This document shows, one piece after another, positions 41,935-50,744 of a stretch of DNA of 64,000 bases. Source of the stretch: Nodularia sp. NIES-3585 (GTDB lineage: Bacteria > Cyanobacteriota > Cyanobacteriia > Cyanobacteriales > Nostocaceae). How positions within the stretch are numbered: the first letter of the stretch is position 1; every line of letters starts with the position of its first letter. Under the pieces are notes generated by a model. It searched no databases. It saw nothing but the letters and a program-made list of their open reading frames with translations, and had not been told where the DNA came from. The stretch is from assembly GCF_002218065.1 (NCBI RefSeq), contig NZ_BDUB01000001.1, positions 2,823,270 through 2,887,269 of the forward strand. Reading direction: 5' to 3'. The translations under genes and the position numbers were made by a program.

Positions 41935-41976
41935 ATTATTTGGCTCAATGGTGTTTAGACTTCCAAGCCAAATAAT
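41935..41976 (-). terminator. Inverted repeat at the 3' end of the Nudix gene
   Basis: ATTATTTGGCT (41935-41945) and AGCCAAATAAT (41966-41976) are perfect 11-base complements with a 20-base loop, covering the last codons and stop of the Nudix gene. It could end or stabilise that transcript; there is no T-run. Confidence 0.35.
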
Positions 41977-42598
41977 GTAAAAGGGCAGATTTCGTTGAGC
42001 CACATATAATCTGACCAGATTGCAAACAAGTAAAAACTTCTTCCATATTTAGCAAGCGTACACTATTGATAAATTCATAAGAATCGGGGGAAGAGGATAA
42101 ATCTTCGGATTGTGCTACATAAGCCAGCCATATAGTGGCGTTATTGAGAAAAAAAGTTGTGTTGGTATTGTTTTCGCCTAAAAATATTATCTCTTGAACT
42201 TGAAAACCTGTTTCTTCTTCAACTTCACGTCTTGCTGTATCTTCAGCACTTTCGTTAGGTGATGCAAATCCTCGTGGAAGTTCTAAGGAGATTCGACCTT
42301 GTTTTGATAAATCTGAGGGAGGATAAATTCCTGGAGTATCTGCTGTTGGGGGTACGTGTCGAAAATTTTCGATTAACACAATTCGACCTGTTGTATCTAT
42401 CGGCACGATAATAGAACCAATTGGTTCAGACCATACAGGCTGGTCATAAAGTGGCTCACCAGCATCATTGCATACAACAACGTGCAATATAGTACCAAAC
42501 TTAGGATTAGAACAAATTATGTTTTCATCTCCTCTTTTCCAACTTATTTTTAGAGATGGATATTTAGCCAAAAATTGAGATAAATAGCAGATGTTCAT
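41945..42598 (-). CDS. Nudix hydrolase
   Basis: A 217-residue hydrolase of nucleoside diphosphate-linked compounds. The Nudix box is perfect: Gly110, Glu116, then REVEEETGF (124-132). The preceding region (VPIDTTGRIVLIENFRHVPP, SLELPRGF) resembles the ADP-ribose/ADP-sugar pyrophosphatase group, but the substrate is not certain. It is the last gene of a minus-strand set after the CHAT protease (83-base gap). Adjacent Nudix enzymes may degrade or make nucleotide signals; that link is inference. Confidence 0.88.
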   Translation of the reverse strand: MNICYLSQFLAKYPSLKISWKRGDENIICSNPKFGTILHVVVCNDAGEPLYDQPVWSEPIGSIIVPIDTTGRIVLIENFRHVPPTADTPGIYPPSDLSKQGRISLELPRGFASPNESAEDTARREVEEETGFQVQEIIFLGENNTNTTFFLNNATIWLAYVAQSEDLSSSPDSYEFINSVRLLNMEEVFTCLQSGQIICGSTKSALLHYLAWKSKHH

Positions 42599-42681
42599 TT
42601 AATTTTTATCCAAAATAGTTGGAACTCAAAACCCAAAAGATTTTGACTCAACAGTGCAATAAATGCAAGATTCAATCATAA

Positions 42682-45498
42682 TTAAAGATACAGTATTAGT
42701 GGGCAAGATTCAATCAGATGATTAGAGCTATTTGTGTAGGCTTGGGGACTTCTGTGTGAACTCTTTCGGGAATCATGGTCATTGTTGTTTGAAAATCTCT
42801 TTCGGAGAGTTCGATAATATAAATATAGTTCATAAACAACATCAAAAGGTTTACCAGAATCTTTTCTTTTCATAATTTCAGTTAAAAGATGCCTGATACA
42901 ATCAGCAATAGAAGTATCTTGTACATACCACAAAGTTAGACCCAATGCTCCACATCCAGCAGCCATAAAACTTCTAATAAATCCTGATACTTCACCTCCA
43001 TCTGAATCAGAACCCTGAGCTGTAACACAAGCAGCAAGAATAGTTAGTTTGTTTCTAGGAAGTCGTATTCCTGTAGCAATATCATATTGTGTCAAGTAGT
43101 CTATTTCTTCTTCGGCTTCTCCCAGTTCGAGGAAAGTTTCAACATAATTAGGAGTTTTCCAATAAATTCCATGTCCAGAATAGATGAAAAATTCTGGTTT
43201 TTTATCTATCAGGTTGACTAGTCCTTCTCGATTACATTTACCTGCATCCTGATATTCACTTACACCTTCTGGCGGTTGCCCAGCAATATGAAAATGCTGT
43301 GGGTTCCAATTAATATCTATAAGCTCCTTACCACTAGCTTCATCATCTCGTTTAATAAGAACGCACAGATCATCATCTGGTTTGACGGGGTAACGTTGGG
43401 AAAAGTGACGACCCCGATTTACGTAGGCAGTAGTACTAACAGAAAATGAAACAGGTATCGCACTAGCCAGAGGAATTTTTGTGTCTGGAACAAAGGCTAT
43501 ATGGAGAGGAAGGCGAAACAGTTTTTCACTGGGAATCAACACTAAGTGGGGATAGTACAGATGTGAATTTGGTTCTGGCTCTTTATCTTGATTTATAAAA
43601 TCTTTGATATCTTGACCAACTAAATCCCAAATTGGCTTAATGAGTAATTCAGATAGTTGCTGGCTAACTTCATCATTCAAACGTAAAGATGATTCTGACT
43701 GTTCAGGTATTTCCCACTTATTAATAATAAAGTGTTCAATAGCTTGCCAATCTAAATCTTTATACTCTATTTTTCCTTGTGTAAACACAAAAGCACCTAG
43801 TTTTGGAGACTTTTTATTTCCATAAAAGAAGTACCTAATAATGACTACTGGCTCATTGGCAGTAAACATACACACTTCATGAGCAATTTCTGGATTATGC
43901 GCTGAAGTTGGAATTGGTTGGTTGAACCAGACTTGTTCGTAGTTCATCCGGATTTGATTAAGAAGCTCTAAAGTTTCTTGGTTAACCATTTCAGGTTTTA
44001 TCTGGCGTAAACCACGACGACGTTCATCCGTTGTTGTCTGTGACAATGGCAATCTAATGGAAGGACGTTCTCGAAACCAATTAGTGTTAGGAAAATTTTG
44101 CGTCTGAAGAAGATCCAAAAGTTCACGACAACTAGCTTCTTCAATTAGACTAAACGCTTTTTCCCAGTCATTATTCAACTCATCGGCGATCAATCCCAAA
44201 TAAGTTGGAGAAAATTTATTAGCAAAATCTCTTTTATACATTGAGACTTTTACCACTTTTCGAGTGGAACGGATCTCAGTTAGTTTCTCTTTTTGAAGAC
44301 GCTTTCTTAATTCGCCTATACTGTAGTCTCCTAAATTCTCCACATTTGCTTTCTCTGCTGTATTAATAACAGTTTCAAGAGCTATAACTGTATAAGAATA
44401 AAAATCATTATCTAATCCAAGATCGCCACCTCTAACTTGACGTTCACTCTCTAATTCATCAAGTAATTTGATGACTTCTACTGCCTTGCTAAAGTTTCCC
44501 TCGTAAGCATATATTTTAGCTATATTTTGTTCAGCTATTTGCCTACCCCTTTTCCAAGGCATATTTTTAACTTGTATAAACAATTCAAGAGCAATGTTAT
44601 ACAAATCTTGAGATTGAAAAGCTGTTTTGACTTCCTCAAATTTTTGATGAGCTTCAGGAAGAGGATTTTTAATCCTATCTTCAATAGCTACCAAAGCCCG
44701 TATTGCCTGATGATTTAAAGCTTGGGCTAAACGATACTTATCTGATAGGCTTCGGCAAATGACTTCCGATTTACGAGATAACTCTAAAGAAAGCCCAATT
44801 TTTCCTTGTTTAGCGTACTCAACTGACTCATTATGTAAAATACTAGCTAAACCTCGAAGAAACTCTCTATTCTCAACGGATTCTTGCTGTAAATATATAT
44901 TTTGTTTGCCTGGTTCTGGAATTTTAATATTTTTATTTTTTGCTATATCTAAAGTATTTAATCTCAATTCTTCGTATGCTGATGCAAGGTCTATTTGATG
45001 AGAGACTATGCGATTTTCTTCATAGTTTGCACGCAGAAAATTGCTTTTAATATCAGGTAAGCAGTACCAAAGTTTGGCAGATTGAACAATTTTTTCAGCT
45101 TGTTCAAAATTCAATCTAGCTTCCGTGTGTTCACCAACACGATAATATATTTTTCCAGCCGCATCATGCCACCGAGCAGCCACGTAAGCTTGATATTTGT
45201 CTATATTATTAGTAGAATCAAAATTAAGATGTTTAATAAATTGTGTAAGTTTTTCAGCATCTGATTTTGATTTTTCAATAGTTTCTAATCCTTCTAAAAG
45301 TCGATAATTTACATCATGCACAACAATCTGACACCAATTAGCACCTACACGATCTTCTAATGGACTATTGGGCTTGAATGCACCCGTAATTAGAAGTAAT
45401 CCAATAGATACGTCGTGTTCAAAAGGTATATCAAAATCTACGTCAAAACTTCTAATGATATCCTTTGAAGATTTGTGTGTTAGCTCTTTCAAGTTCAT
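42682..45498 (-). CDS. TPR-CHAT caspase-like protease
   Basis: A 938-residue protein. Residues about 75-450 are helical repeats of TPR type (AARWHDAAGKIYYRVGEHTEARLNFEQAEKI, SVEYAKQGKIGLSLELSRKSEVICRSL and others). The C-terminal CHAT domain (about 600-900) has the catalytic pair: His776 in FIYSGHGIYW and Cys824 in ILAACVTAQG, followed by VSGFIRSFMAAGCGALGLTLW. CHAT proteins are clan CD cysteine proteases, some of which act in bacterial defence or cell death. Upstream by 66 bases is an unknown gene, downstream a Nudix gene, all on the minus strand and A+T-rich compared with the housekeeping genes. No membrane segment. Confidence 0.88.
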   Translation of the reverse strand: MNLKELTHKSSKDIIRSFDVDFDIPFEHDVSIGLLLITGAFKPNSPLEDRVGANWCQIVVHDVNYRLLEGLETIEKSKSDAEKLTQFIKHLNFDSTNNIDKYQAYVAARWHDAAGKIYYRVGEHTEARLNFEQAEKIVQSAKLWYCLPDIKSNFLRANYEENRIVSHQIDLASAYEELRLNTLDIAKNKNIKIPEPGKQNIYLQQESVENREFLRGLASILHNESVEYAKQGKIGLSLELSRKSEVICRSLSDKYRLAQALNHQAIRALVAIEDRIKNPLPEAHQKFEEVKTAFQSQDLYNIALELFIQVKNMPWKRGRQIAEQNIAKIYAYEGNFSKAVEVIKLLDELESERQVRGGDLGLDNDFYSYTVIALETVINTAEKANVENLGDYSIGELRKRLQKEKLTEIRSTRKVVKVSMYKRDFANKFSPTYLGLIADELNNDWEKAFSLIEEASCRELLDLLQTQNFPNTNWFRERPSIRLPLSQTTTDERRRGLRQIKPEMVNQETLELLNQIRMNYEQVWFNQPIPTSAHNPEIAHEVCMFTANEPVVIIRYFFYGNKKSPKLGAFVFTQGKIEYKDLDWQAIEHFIINKWEIPEQSESSLRLNDEVSQQLSELLIKPIWDLVGQDIKDFINQDKEPEPNSHLYYPHLVLIPSEKLFRLPLHIAFVPDTKIPLASAIPVSFSVSTTAYVNRGRHFSQRYPVKPDDDLCVLIKRDDEASGKELIDINWNPQHFHIAGQPPEGVSEYQDAGKCNREGLVNLIDKKPEFFIYSGHGIYWKTPNYVETFLELGEAEEEIDYLTQYDIATGIRLPRNKLTILAACVTAQGSDSDGGEVSGFIRSFMAAGCGALGLTLWYVQDTSIADCIRHLLTEIMKRKDSGKPFDVVYELYLYYRTLRKRFSNNNDHDSRKSSHRSPQAYTNSSNHLIESCPLILYL

Positions 45499-45564
45499 GA
45501 TTTTTTCTTGTTATATATATTATTTGTATTAAATTTTTAAGGTGTTTATTTTTGTTGTTAGTAG

Positions 45565-46440
45565 TTAGTTTTCTAAATCATATTTTTTCATTAAAGCTAT
45601 AGAATTACCTTGCTTCCCAATTTCTTTAAGAATATTTTCGATATGTTCTTTATTTAATTCAACAAAATGTTTTGAGTGTAAATCATCTTTTATACTAGCT
45701 AAATCAAGCTCCTTCTCTGTTATAATAGCTAAAAAATATTCGGAATTTCCATTAAAGTTTATCGCCGGTTCTAAAGTCATAGTTGTTTCTGAATAAATTT
45801 GTATGTCTTGACTAAACTTATATTTATTAAAAAATAATGAAGGTAAAAGTAAATATTTATCTTCATTGTCACTTTCATCTATTAATAATAAATATCCATC
45901 ACGTTGGAAATTTATTTTCATATTATACGACTCGTTTTTTTTAATGAGATTAACACTTCCATTGTTAGCAGGCCGACGTGTACGAGGTAGAGACATCTGA
46001 ATTCCTTCTTGGCTATAGATAGATTTTTCTTTTAAAAAAGACCATCCATCTCGAATAAAATTTTGCTCCCATATCCATCTGTAAGTAACGCGATATGGAG
46101 ACTCATCACTCTCTGGACGGACTGGTTTATTATTTACTATCAAATCAACATCAATACCATCATTTATCATTATGTTCTTGAATTTATTGATGATTTTTTG
46201 AGCTACTCTTGAGACTGTGGAATTAATATTATCTTCTGAAAAACTTCCATTTAAGTTTTCTTTATTATTCATAATTTCAGCAATATACTTATGCTCTAAG
46301 TTTTGATGCTTAGGGTCATAGCGCAAACTAAAGCATAACTTTTCACTCTCGGACTTGTATCCGTTAAAAATAGCTATACTTAAGTATTTTAAATAATTTT
46401 GCTGAATGCTTTCAATAACTGAGGTTTCGGAATTTTTCAT
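45565..46440 (-). CDS. Unknown protein, first gene of the CHAT set
   Basis: A 291-residue soluble protein, A+T-rich in codon use. I do not recognise it. The N-terminal third is helical (ETSVIESIQQNYLKYLSIA). The central part contains IIVNNKP-like and WIWEQNFIRDGWSFLKEKS segments. The last 130 residues (YNMKINFQRDGYLLLIDESDNEDKYLLLPSLFFNKYKFS...) look like the beta-rich DUF4384-type domain seen near cyanobacterial CHAT/caspase proteins (from memory). It is probably co-transcribed with the CHAT gene and may be a sensor or a substrate. Confidence 0.6.
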   Translation of the reverse strand: MKNSETSVIESIQQNYLKYLSIAIFNGYKSESEKLCFSLRYDPKHQNLEHKYIAEIMNNKENLNGSFSEDNINSTVSRVAQKIINKFKNIMINDGIDVDLIVNNKPVRPESDESPYRVTYRWIWEQNFIRDGWSFLKEKSIYSQEGIQMSLPRTRRPANNGSVNLIKKNESYNMKINFQRDGYLLLIDESDNEDKYLLLPSLFFNKYKFSQDIQIYSETTMTLEPAINFNGNSEYFLAIITEKELDLASIKDDLHSKHFVELNKEHIENILKEIGKQGNSIALMKKYDLEN

Positions 46441-46699
46441 TGTTTTAAGTTTATCAAACTTTGATTAAGAAAACTAATTTTATTGGCTTTTTAAGGACTT
46501 TTTGAAATTCCTAGATGTAGGATAGCACATTCTGCTGAAATCAACAATTAATTCATTGTTATTTATTGTTATTTATTTTAGCAATATTGACATTAAATAA
46601 GCATTTTCTGTAAGCAAAATTGCCATCAAAATATTAAAAAGACCAACGTAGTTGTTTCTCAGTCTCACAGGTTGATTTTCAAATCAAGGAAAAACTGAC

Positions 46700-46981
46700 A
46701 TGGACAACAAAGCTAAATCGATTATTCACATTCAACCTGATGGTCAGTCAGAACTGGGACTGATGACTAAAAGCAAGAAGGTTGTAGAAAAAGTGGCAGA
46801 GCAAACCCCATCCATTATTTTTGGTGGGATAGTTGCCTTGGCACTTCTTGCAGGAGTAGCTATATATGGACTGTCGGTTATAAAATATTCTGATTGTGGA
46901 GGTTCATTAAGATTCAAATCATCCCAATCATCCCAGGAGTTTCAGTTTAGGAAGGAGGTATGTAAGCAAAACCCCACATGA
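46700..46981 (+). CDS. Small single-pass membrane protein
   Basis: A 93-residue protein with a charged N-terminal 38 residues, one transmembrane helix (IIFGGIVALALLAGVAIYGLSVI, about residues 39-61) and a short tail with two cysteines (DCGG, VCKQ). It lies divergently from the CHAT set across a 259-base A+T-rich region. A purine-rich AAGGAAAAAC precedes the start. No family recognised. Confidence 0.5.
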   Translation: MDNKAKSIIHIQPDGQSELGLMTKSKKVVEKVAEQTPSIIFGGIVALALLAGVAIYGLSVIKYSDCGGSLRFKSSQSSQEFQFRKEVCKQNPT

Positions 46982-46994
46982 CATAACGGCTAAA

Positions 46995-47018
46995 CTGACT
47001 TTTCACGGGATGTGGAAA
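46995..47018. repeat. 24-bp palindromic element, copy 2
   Basis: This is the identical partner of 41745-41768. Here the palindrome is complete: CTGACTTTTCAC pairs with GTGGAAAGTCAG (46995-47023) with one G-T pair, loop GGGAT. Just downstream lies a second hairpin, GAGACGTTCTATGGAACGTCTC (about 47078-47099), of the family seen at 38092. Confidence 0.7.
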
Positions 47019-47254
47019 GTCAGATATCAATAGACATTTGGTGAAAATAAAATATGCTTTATCTGGAACCTTTCTAGAGACGTTCTATGGAACGTCTCTA
47101 CATTCTTTTCAACCAGATATCTAATCTATAGATAGACCCGAGTAAAATTATGGCTATACTCAGTTAAACGAGAAATATACTAATGGTAGAATTACAGAAG
47201 TAACCTGCTTGATTTCAGCTTAAAATATACTTAGATATTTATAGTTGAAAAATC

Positions 47255-49720
47255 ATGTCAGAAGTGCCTCCTCAGTGCCAAAATTTAGCAGAGCAAGTTG
47301 AGTCTATATTACAACTTTTACAGCAAGAACCATCTTTACGTTCTCAAGATGTTATACCTGTGCGGACTTCTTTAGGAAAAGTTATTTCTCCGAAGTTTGA
47401 AATTGTGTTTGCTGGTGCATTTAGTGCGGGTAAGTCGATGCTGATTAATGCACTACTAGAACGGGAATTATTATATAGTGCAGAAGGACACGCTACAGGT
47501 ACGGAATGCAAAATTGAGTATGCAGAATTAAATAATGAACGGGTTGTTTTAACGTTTTTAAGTGAAGTGGAAATTCGGGAACAAGCCAGCTTTCTCTGTG
47601 AACATTTGGGATTTCAAACAGCCGTTAATATCAATCAGGCTGAAGTAATTAATCTATTACGTCAAGGTTGTGAAACGATCATTCAAAAGGAAGGTGGGGA
47701 AAGTAAATCAGAACGTGCAAAACAAGCTAATGCTTTAAAACTGCTGCTTGATGGATATGAGACAAATCGGCAACATATTCATACGACGAATAATGCTACA
47801 TATTCGATGGAGCAATTTAACTTTTCTAATCTGAAGGAAGCGGCTGGATATGCGCGGCGTGGGAGTAATAGCGCTGTGTTAAAACGAATTGAATATTACT
47901 GCAACCATCCCCTGTTAGAAGATGGAAATGTGATCATCGACACGCCAGGAATTGACGCACCAGTGGCAAAAGATGCACAGTTAACTTACGACAGAATTCA
48001 AGATCCCGATACATCGGCGGTGGTGTGTGTGCTGAAACCTGCTTCTTCTGGTGATATGACGAAGGAAGAAACCCAACTTTTAGAGACAATGCGAGACAAT
48101 GCAGGAATACGCGATCGCATCTTCTACACCTTCAACCGCATTGATGAAACTTGGGATAATGACGAGCGAAGGAAGCGTTTGGATGATTTAATTAGTCAAC
48201 AGTTTCGGGATACGAGTAGGCTTTATAAAACCAGTGGTTTACTCGGATTTTACGCCAGTCAGATTAAAAAGACCAGTGAAATAGATAGATTTGGGTTAGA
48301 TTCCATTTTTGCAGAGAGTGTTAAAAGTCTGAATGGTAGAGAAGAAACACCGCAATTTATTAAGGAATTTAACAAATACTGTATTTCTGGCAAGCTTTCA
48401 CACAGACAGTTTCCCATTTCCATAACCAATGGTCAAACTGCTAATGAAAATTATCAGAGGATTTTATCTGAGCATGGAATTCCTTTAATTAATCAGCTAA
48501 TTCAAGATAGTGGTATTGAGGGTTTTCGCACAGCTATTACTCGATATTTGGCAGAGGAAAAACGCCCAGAGATATTTAAAAATTTAGCTGATGATTTGGG
48601 AGATATTTGTATTAAACTACAAAAATATTATCAAACTGAACAAAGAGATTTAGATAGTCAGCCACAAGAAATTGAGGCAATGAAAGCGCAGGAGTTGCAA
48701 CGCCTGAATCAGCAGCTACAGCAAGTTGGTAAAGATTTTAGCCAGCACATCACAAAAGAAGTCAACCAATTAATTAATAATTCCTCTGATGCTTTTGAGT
48801 CAGATTTTCGGCAACTACAATCACGGATGATTCGGCGTTTAGATGAGTTGCTAGATAGTTTTTCTGTAGCTGATGCTTATCAACGCTCTACTCTTAGTCA
48901 TCCCCGAAATTCAACTGCGCCTTTATTAGCTATTTTAGTCGAGGCATTTTATTATTTAGCAAATCAATTAGAAGATATTTTGATAGCTTCTTCCCAAGAA
49001 TTAGTTGCTAATTTATTTCAGCGATTAATGGAGAAGATCCGCAAGTCAGAATACTATCGTCAATTATATCGGTTGTTAGGTAATGATGGCGGCATTGAGC
49101 AAGAGGTAAAAGTTATAGAAAAATCAGTATCTCTGGCGTTGGTAAGTGCTGCTAGTATAGAATGCGATCGCTTCGTGAGAGAAAGTCATAGATTTTATGA
49201 TGAAGGCACTTTTTCCATCTATCAATTTCGCCAAACTTTGCTGCAAACCTCCCAAGGTTATGATGCGGAAAGCATAGTAGAAGCAGAACCAGCAATTAGA
49301 CAATTGTTAAAGTTAGATTTTGAACCAAAGGTTTCCAAAACAATTCGCCAAAGCTTCCGCCAAACCATCAACCAAATCCTCATCAGTCAGTTATTACCAA
49401 TGGCGGAACAACAAGCAGATGAAATTTTGCAGCAATACCCCCAAGCACGTGCTTATTTAGAGAAAGGTTTGCAAGAAGAAGCTGAGGAAAAAATTCTGAA
49501 TAATCAACGCTTATTGAGTGTTCTTGAACAAAAGATGGCAGCTTATAATTCCGCAGTTTCCCAGGTTAATAATTGCTTAGAATCCATGCACTTATATAAG
49601 CATTTATTGCCTGTAATTGGCAACGAAAATATCCATGATACAAGAGATGCAGAAGTTGTGGAAGACAATGTGACTAAAAACATTTTCGATTCCGGCGATT
49701 TCATGGATGGGATAAATTGA
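47255..49720 (+). CDS. Dynamin-like GTPase
   Basis: An 821-residue large GTPase of the bacterial dynamin-like type. P-loop GAFSAGKS (residues 54-61), a switch Thr in GHATGTECKIEY, DTPGID (Asp229), and NRID in FYTFNRIDET as the G4 motif. Residues about 440-800 are predicted mostly helical coiled stalk (LQRLNQQLQQVGKDFSQHITKEVNQL), and a hydrophobic patch (LAILVEAFYYLANQLEDIL) could be the membrane paddle. It is longer than the characterised Nostoc BDLP (about 690, from memory). Members act in membrane remodelling and, in some bacteria, phage or envelope stress; which applies here is unknown. Confidence 0.85.
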   Translation: MSEVPPQCQNLAEQVESILQLLQQEPSLRSQDVIPVRTSLGKVISPKFEIVFAGAFSAGKSMLINALLERELLYSAEGHATGTECKIEYAELNNERVVLTFLSEVEIREQASFLCEHLGFQTAVNINQAEVINLLRQGCETIIQKEGGESKSERAKQANALKLLLDGYETNRQHIHTTNNATYSMEQFNFSNLKEAAGYARRGSNSAVLKRIEYYCNHPLLEDGNVIIDTPGIDAPVAKDAQLTYDRIQDPDTSAVVCVLKPASSGDMTKEETQLLETMRDNAGIRDRIFYTFNRIDETWDNDERRKRLDDLISQQFRDTSRLYKTSGLLGFYASQIKKTSEIDRFGLDSIFAESVKSLNGREETPQFIKEFNKYCISGKLSHRQFPISITNGQTANENYQRILSEHGIPLINQLIQDSGIEGFRTAITRYLAEEKRPEIFKNLADDLGDICIKLQKYYQTEQRDLDSQPQEIEAMKAQELQRLNQQLQQVGKDFSQHITKEVNQLINNSSDAFESDFRQLQSRMIRRLDELLDSFSVADAYQRSTLSHPRNSTAPLLAILVEAFYYLANQLEDILIASSQELVANLFQRLMEKIRKSEYYRQLYRLLGNDGGIEQEVKVIEKSVSLALVSAASIECDRFVRESHRFYDEGTFSIYQFRQTLLQTSQGYDAESIVEAEPAIRQLLKLDFEPKVSKTIRQSFRQTINQILISQLLPMAEQQADEILQQYPQARAYLEKGLQEEAEEKILNNQRLLSVLEQKMAAYNSAVSQVNNCLESMHLYKHLLPVIGNENIHDTRDAEVVEDNVTKNIFDSGDFMDGIN

Positions 49721-49743
49721 ATGTTCTAAATAATTAAAAGTTT

Positions 49744-49775
49744 GTAGAGAGGACTTAAGTCCTCTCTATTTTCTC
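49744..49775 (+). terminator. Terminator-like hairpin after the dynamin-like gene
   Basis: AGAGAGGACTTAAGTCCTCTCT followed by ATTTTCTC. It is a perfect 10-11 bp stem with almost no loop and a T-rich tail, 25 bases after the stop. Confidence 0.6.
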
Positions 49776-49806
49776 ACCCTCACCAAATAATTAACGAGAG
49801 TAATTC

Positions 49807-50052
49807 ATGAATAAAACACCCCGAATTCCTATCCCTCCAGAAGTCAGAAAATATGTATTCCAACGTGATAAATACCAATGTCAAAGCTGCGGAAAAACCC
49901 AGTTAGAAACTAACCTGACAATTGACCATATCATCCCTCTAGCCCGTGGCGGTCAAAACGATATGAGCAATTTACACACCCTCTGCTTCACTTGTAACCA
50001 GAAAAAAACTGATAAAATCGATCCCCGCTTCCGGCGACATTTTCAAGACTAA
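49807..50052 (+). CDS. Small HNH endonuclease
   Basis: An 81-residue stand-alone HNH domain. The zinc ligands are Cys25-x-x-Cys28 and Cys60-x-x-Cys63. The catalytic core is DH (Asp40, His41) and Asn55, in TIDHIIPLARGGQNDMSNLHTLC. It follows the dynamin-like gene on the same strand but after a terminator-like hairpin. No methylase or intron partner is visible. Confidence 0.9.
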   Translation: MNKTPRIPIPPEVRKYVFQRDKYQCQSCGKTQLETNLTIDHIIPLARGGQNDMSNLHTLCFTCNQKKTDKIDPRFRRHFQD

Positions 50053-50070
50053 TGCTCAAAAATAAAACTC

Positions 50071-50541
50071 CTATATTTTTTCCTCACTTGCTTCGGGAGT
50101 AAGAATTTTCACACCTTCAAAAAATCGAGACATCCAAGGTAAAGCGGCGAGAATTCCCGCTAAAACTACTAGAAACACAGAAATTGCAAAAATTTGATCA
50201 CGAGGAATTTCCAGAACACCACGTAAAATTACTTCTCGTAATGCTGAAACAATAGTAATTTCCACGGCTGCACCTACAGATATATGCTGTTGTTGTAGGT
50301 AATCAAGTAGGAGCCGAAATAACTCTACTAAAATCAAAATAAACAAAATATCAGAAGTTACTTCCCTTAAATCTAATGGATGCAAAAATGAGAAAAACAT
50401 ATCACCTAATCGGATCAGCATCACACCAAATAATCCTAAGCACAGAGAAATCACAATAATGTCTTGGAAAATTTCTAAATTACTGACAATTCTCTCGCGC
50501 TTAAACCAACTTTGTACTTCTGCAATCACCCGCTTTGGCAT
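50071..50541 (-). CDS. PsiE-family membrane protein
   Basis: A 156-residue protein with four predicted transmembrane helices (DIIVISLCLGLFGVMLIRL; SDILFILILVELFRLLLDYL; VEITIVSALREVIL; AISVFLVVLAGILAAL). The ILVELFRLLLDYLQ and ALREVILRG stretches fit the phosphate-starvation-inducible PsiE family. The start at 50541 has GGAG seven bases upstream; an upstream ATG (50580) lacks one. It is convergent with the HNH gene, with only 18 bases between them. Function of PsiE proteins is not established. Confidence 0.8.
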   Translation of the reverse strand: MPKRVIAEVQSWFKRERIVSNLEIFQDIIVISLCLGLFGVMLIRLGDMFFSFLHPLDLREVTSDILFILILVELFRLLLDYLQQQHISVGAAVEITIVSALREVILRGVLEIPRDQIFAISVFLVVLAGILAALPWMSRFFEGVKILTPEASEEKI

Positions 50542-50744
50542 AGTAACTCCAGATATTTTAGATTCCTCACCCTTAATCATAGGGAATTCAAAATTTTAAA
50601 AGTTATTATGGATAACTTTTTCTATTAGATACATTTACACTTCTTAAACTCAGCGAACCTTTGCGTGAACCTTTGCGAACCTTTGCGTTTAAAAAAAGGT
50701 GCGTTGCGCTGCGCGACAACACACCCTACAGATTTGATACTGAG

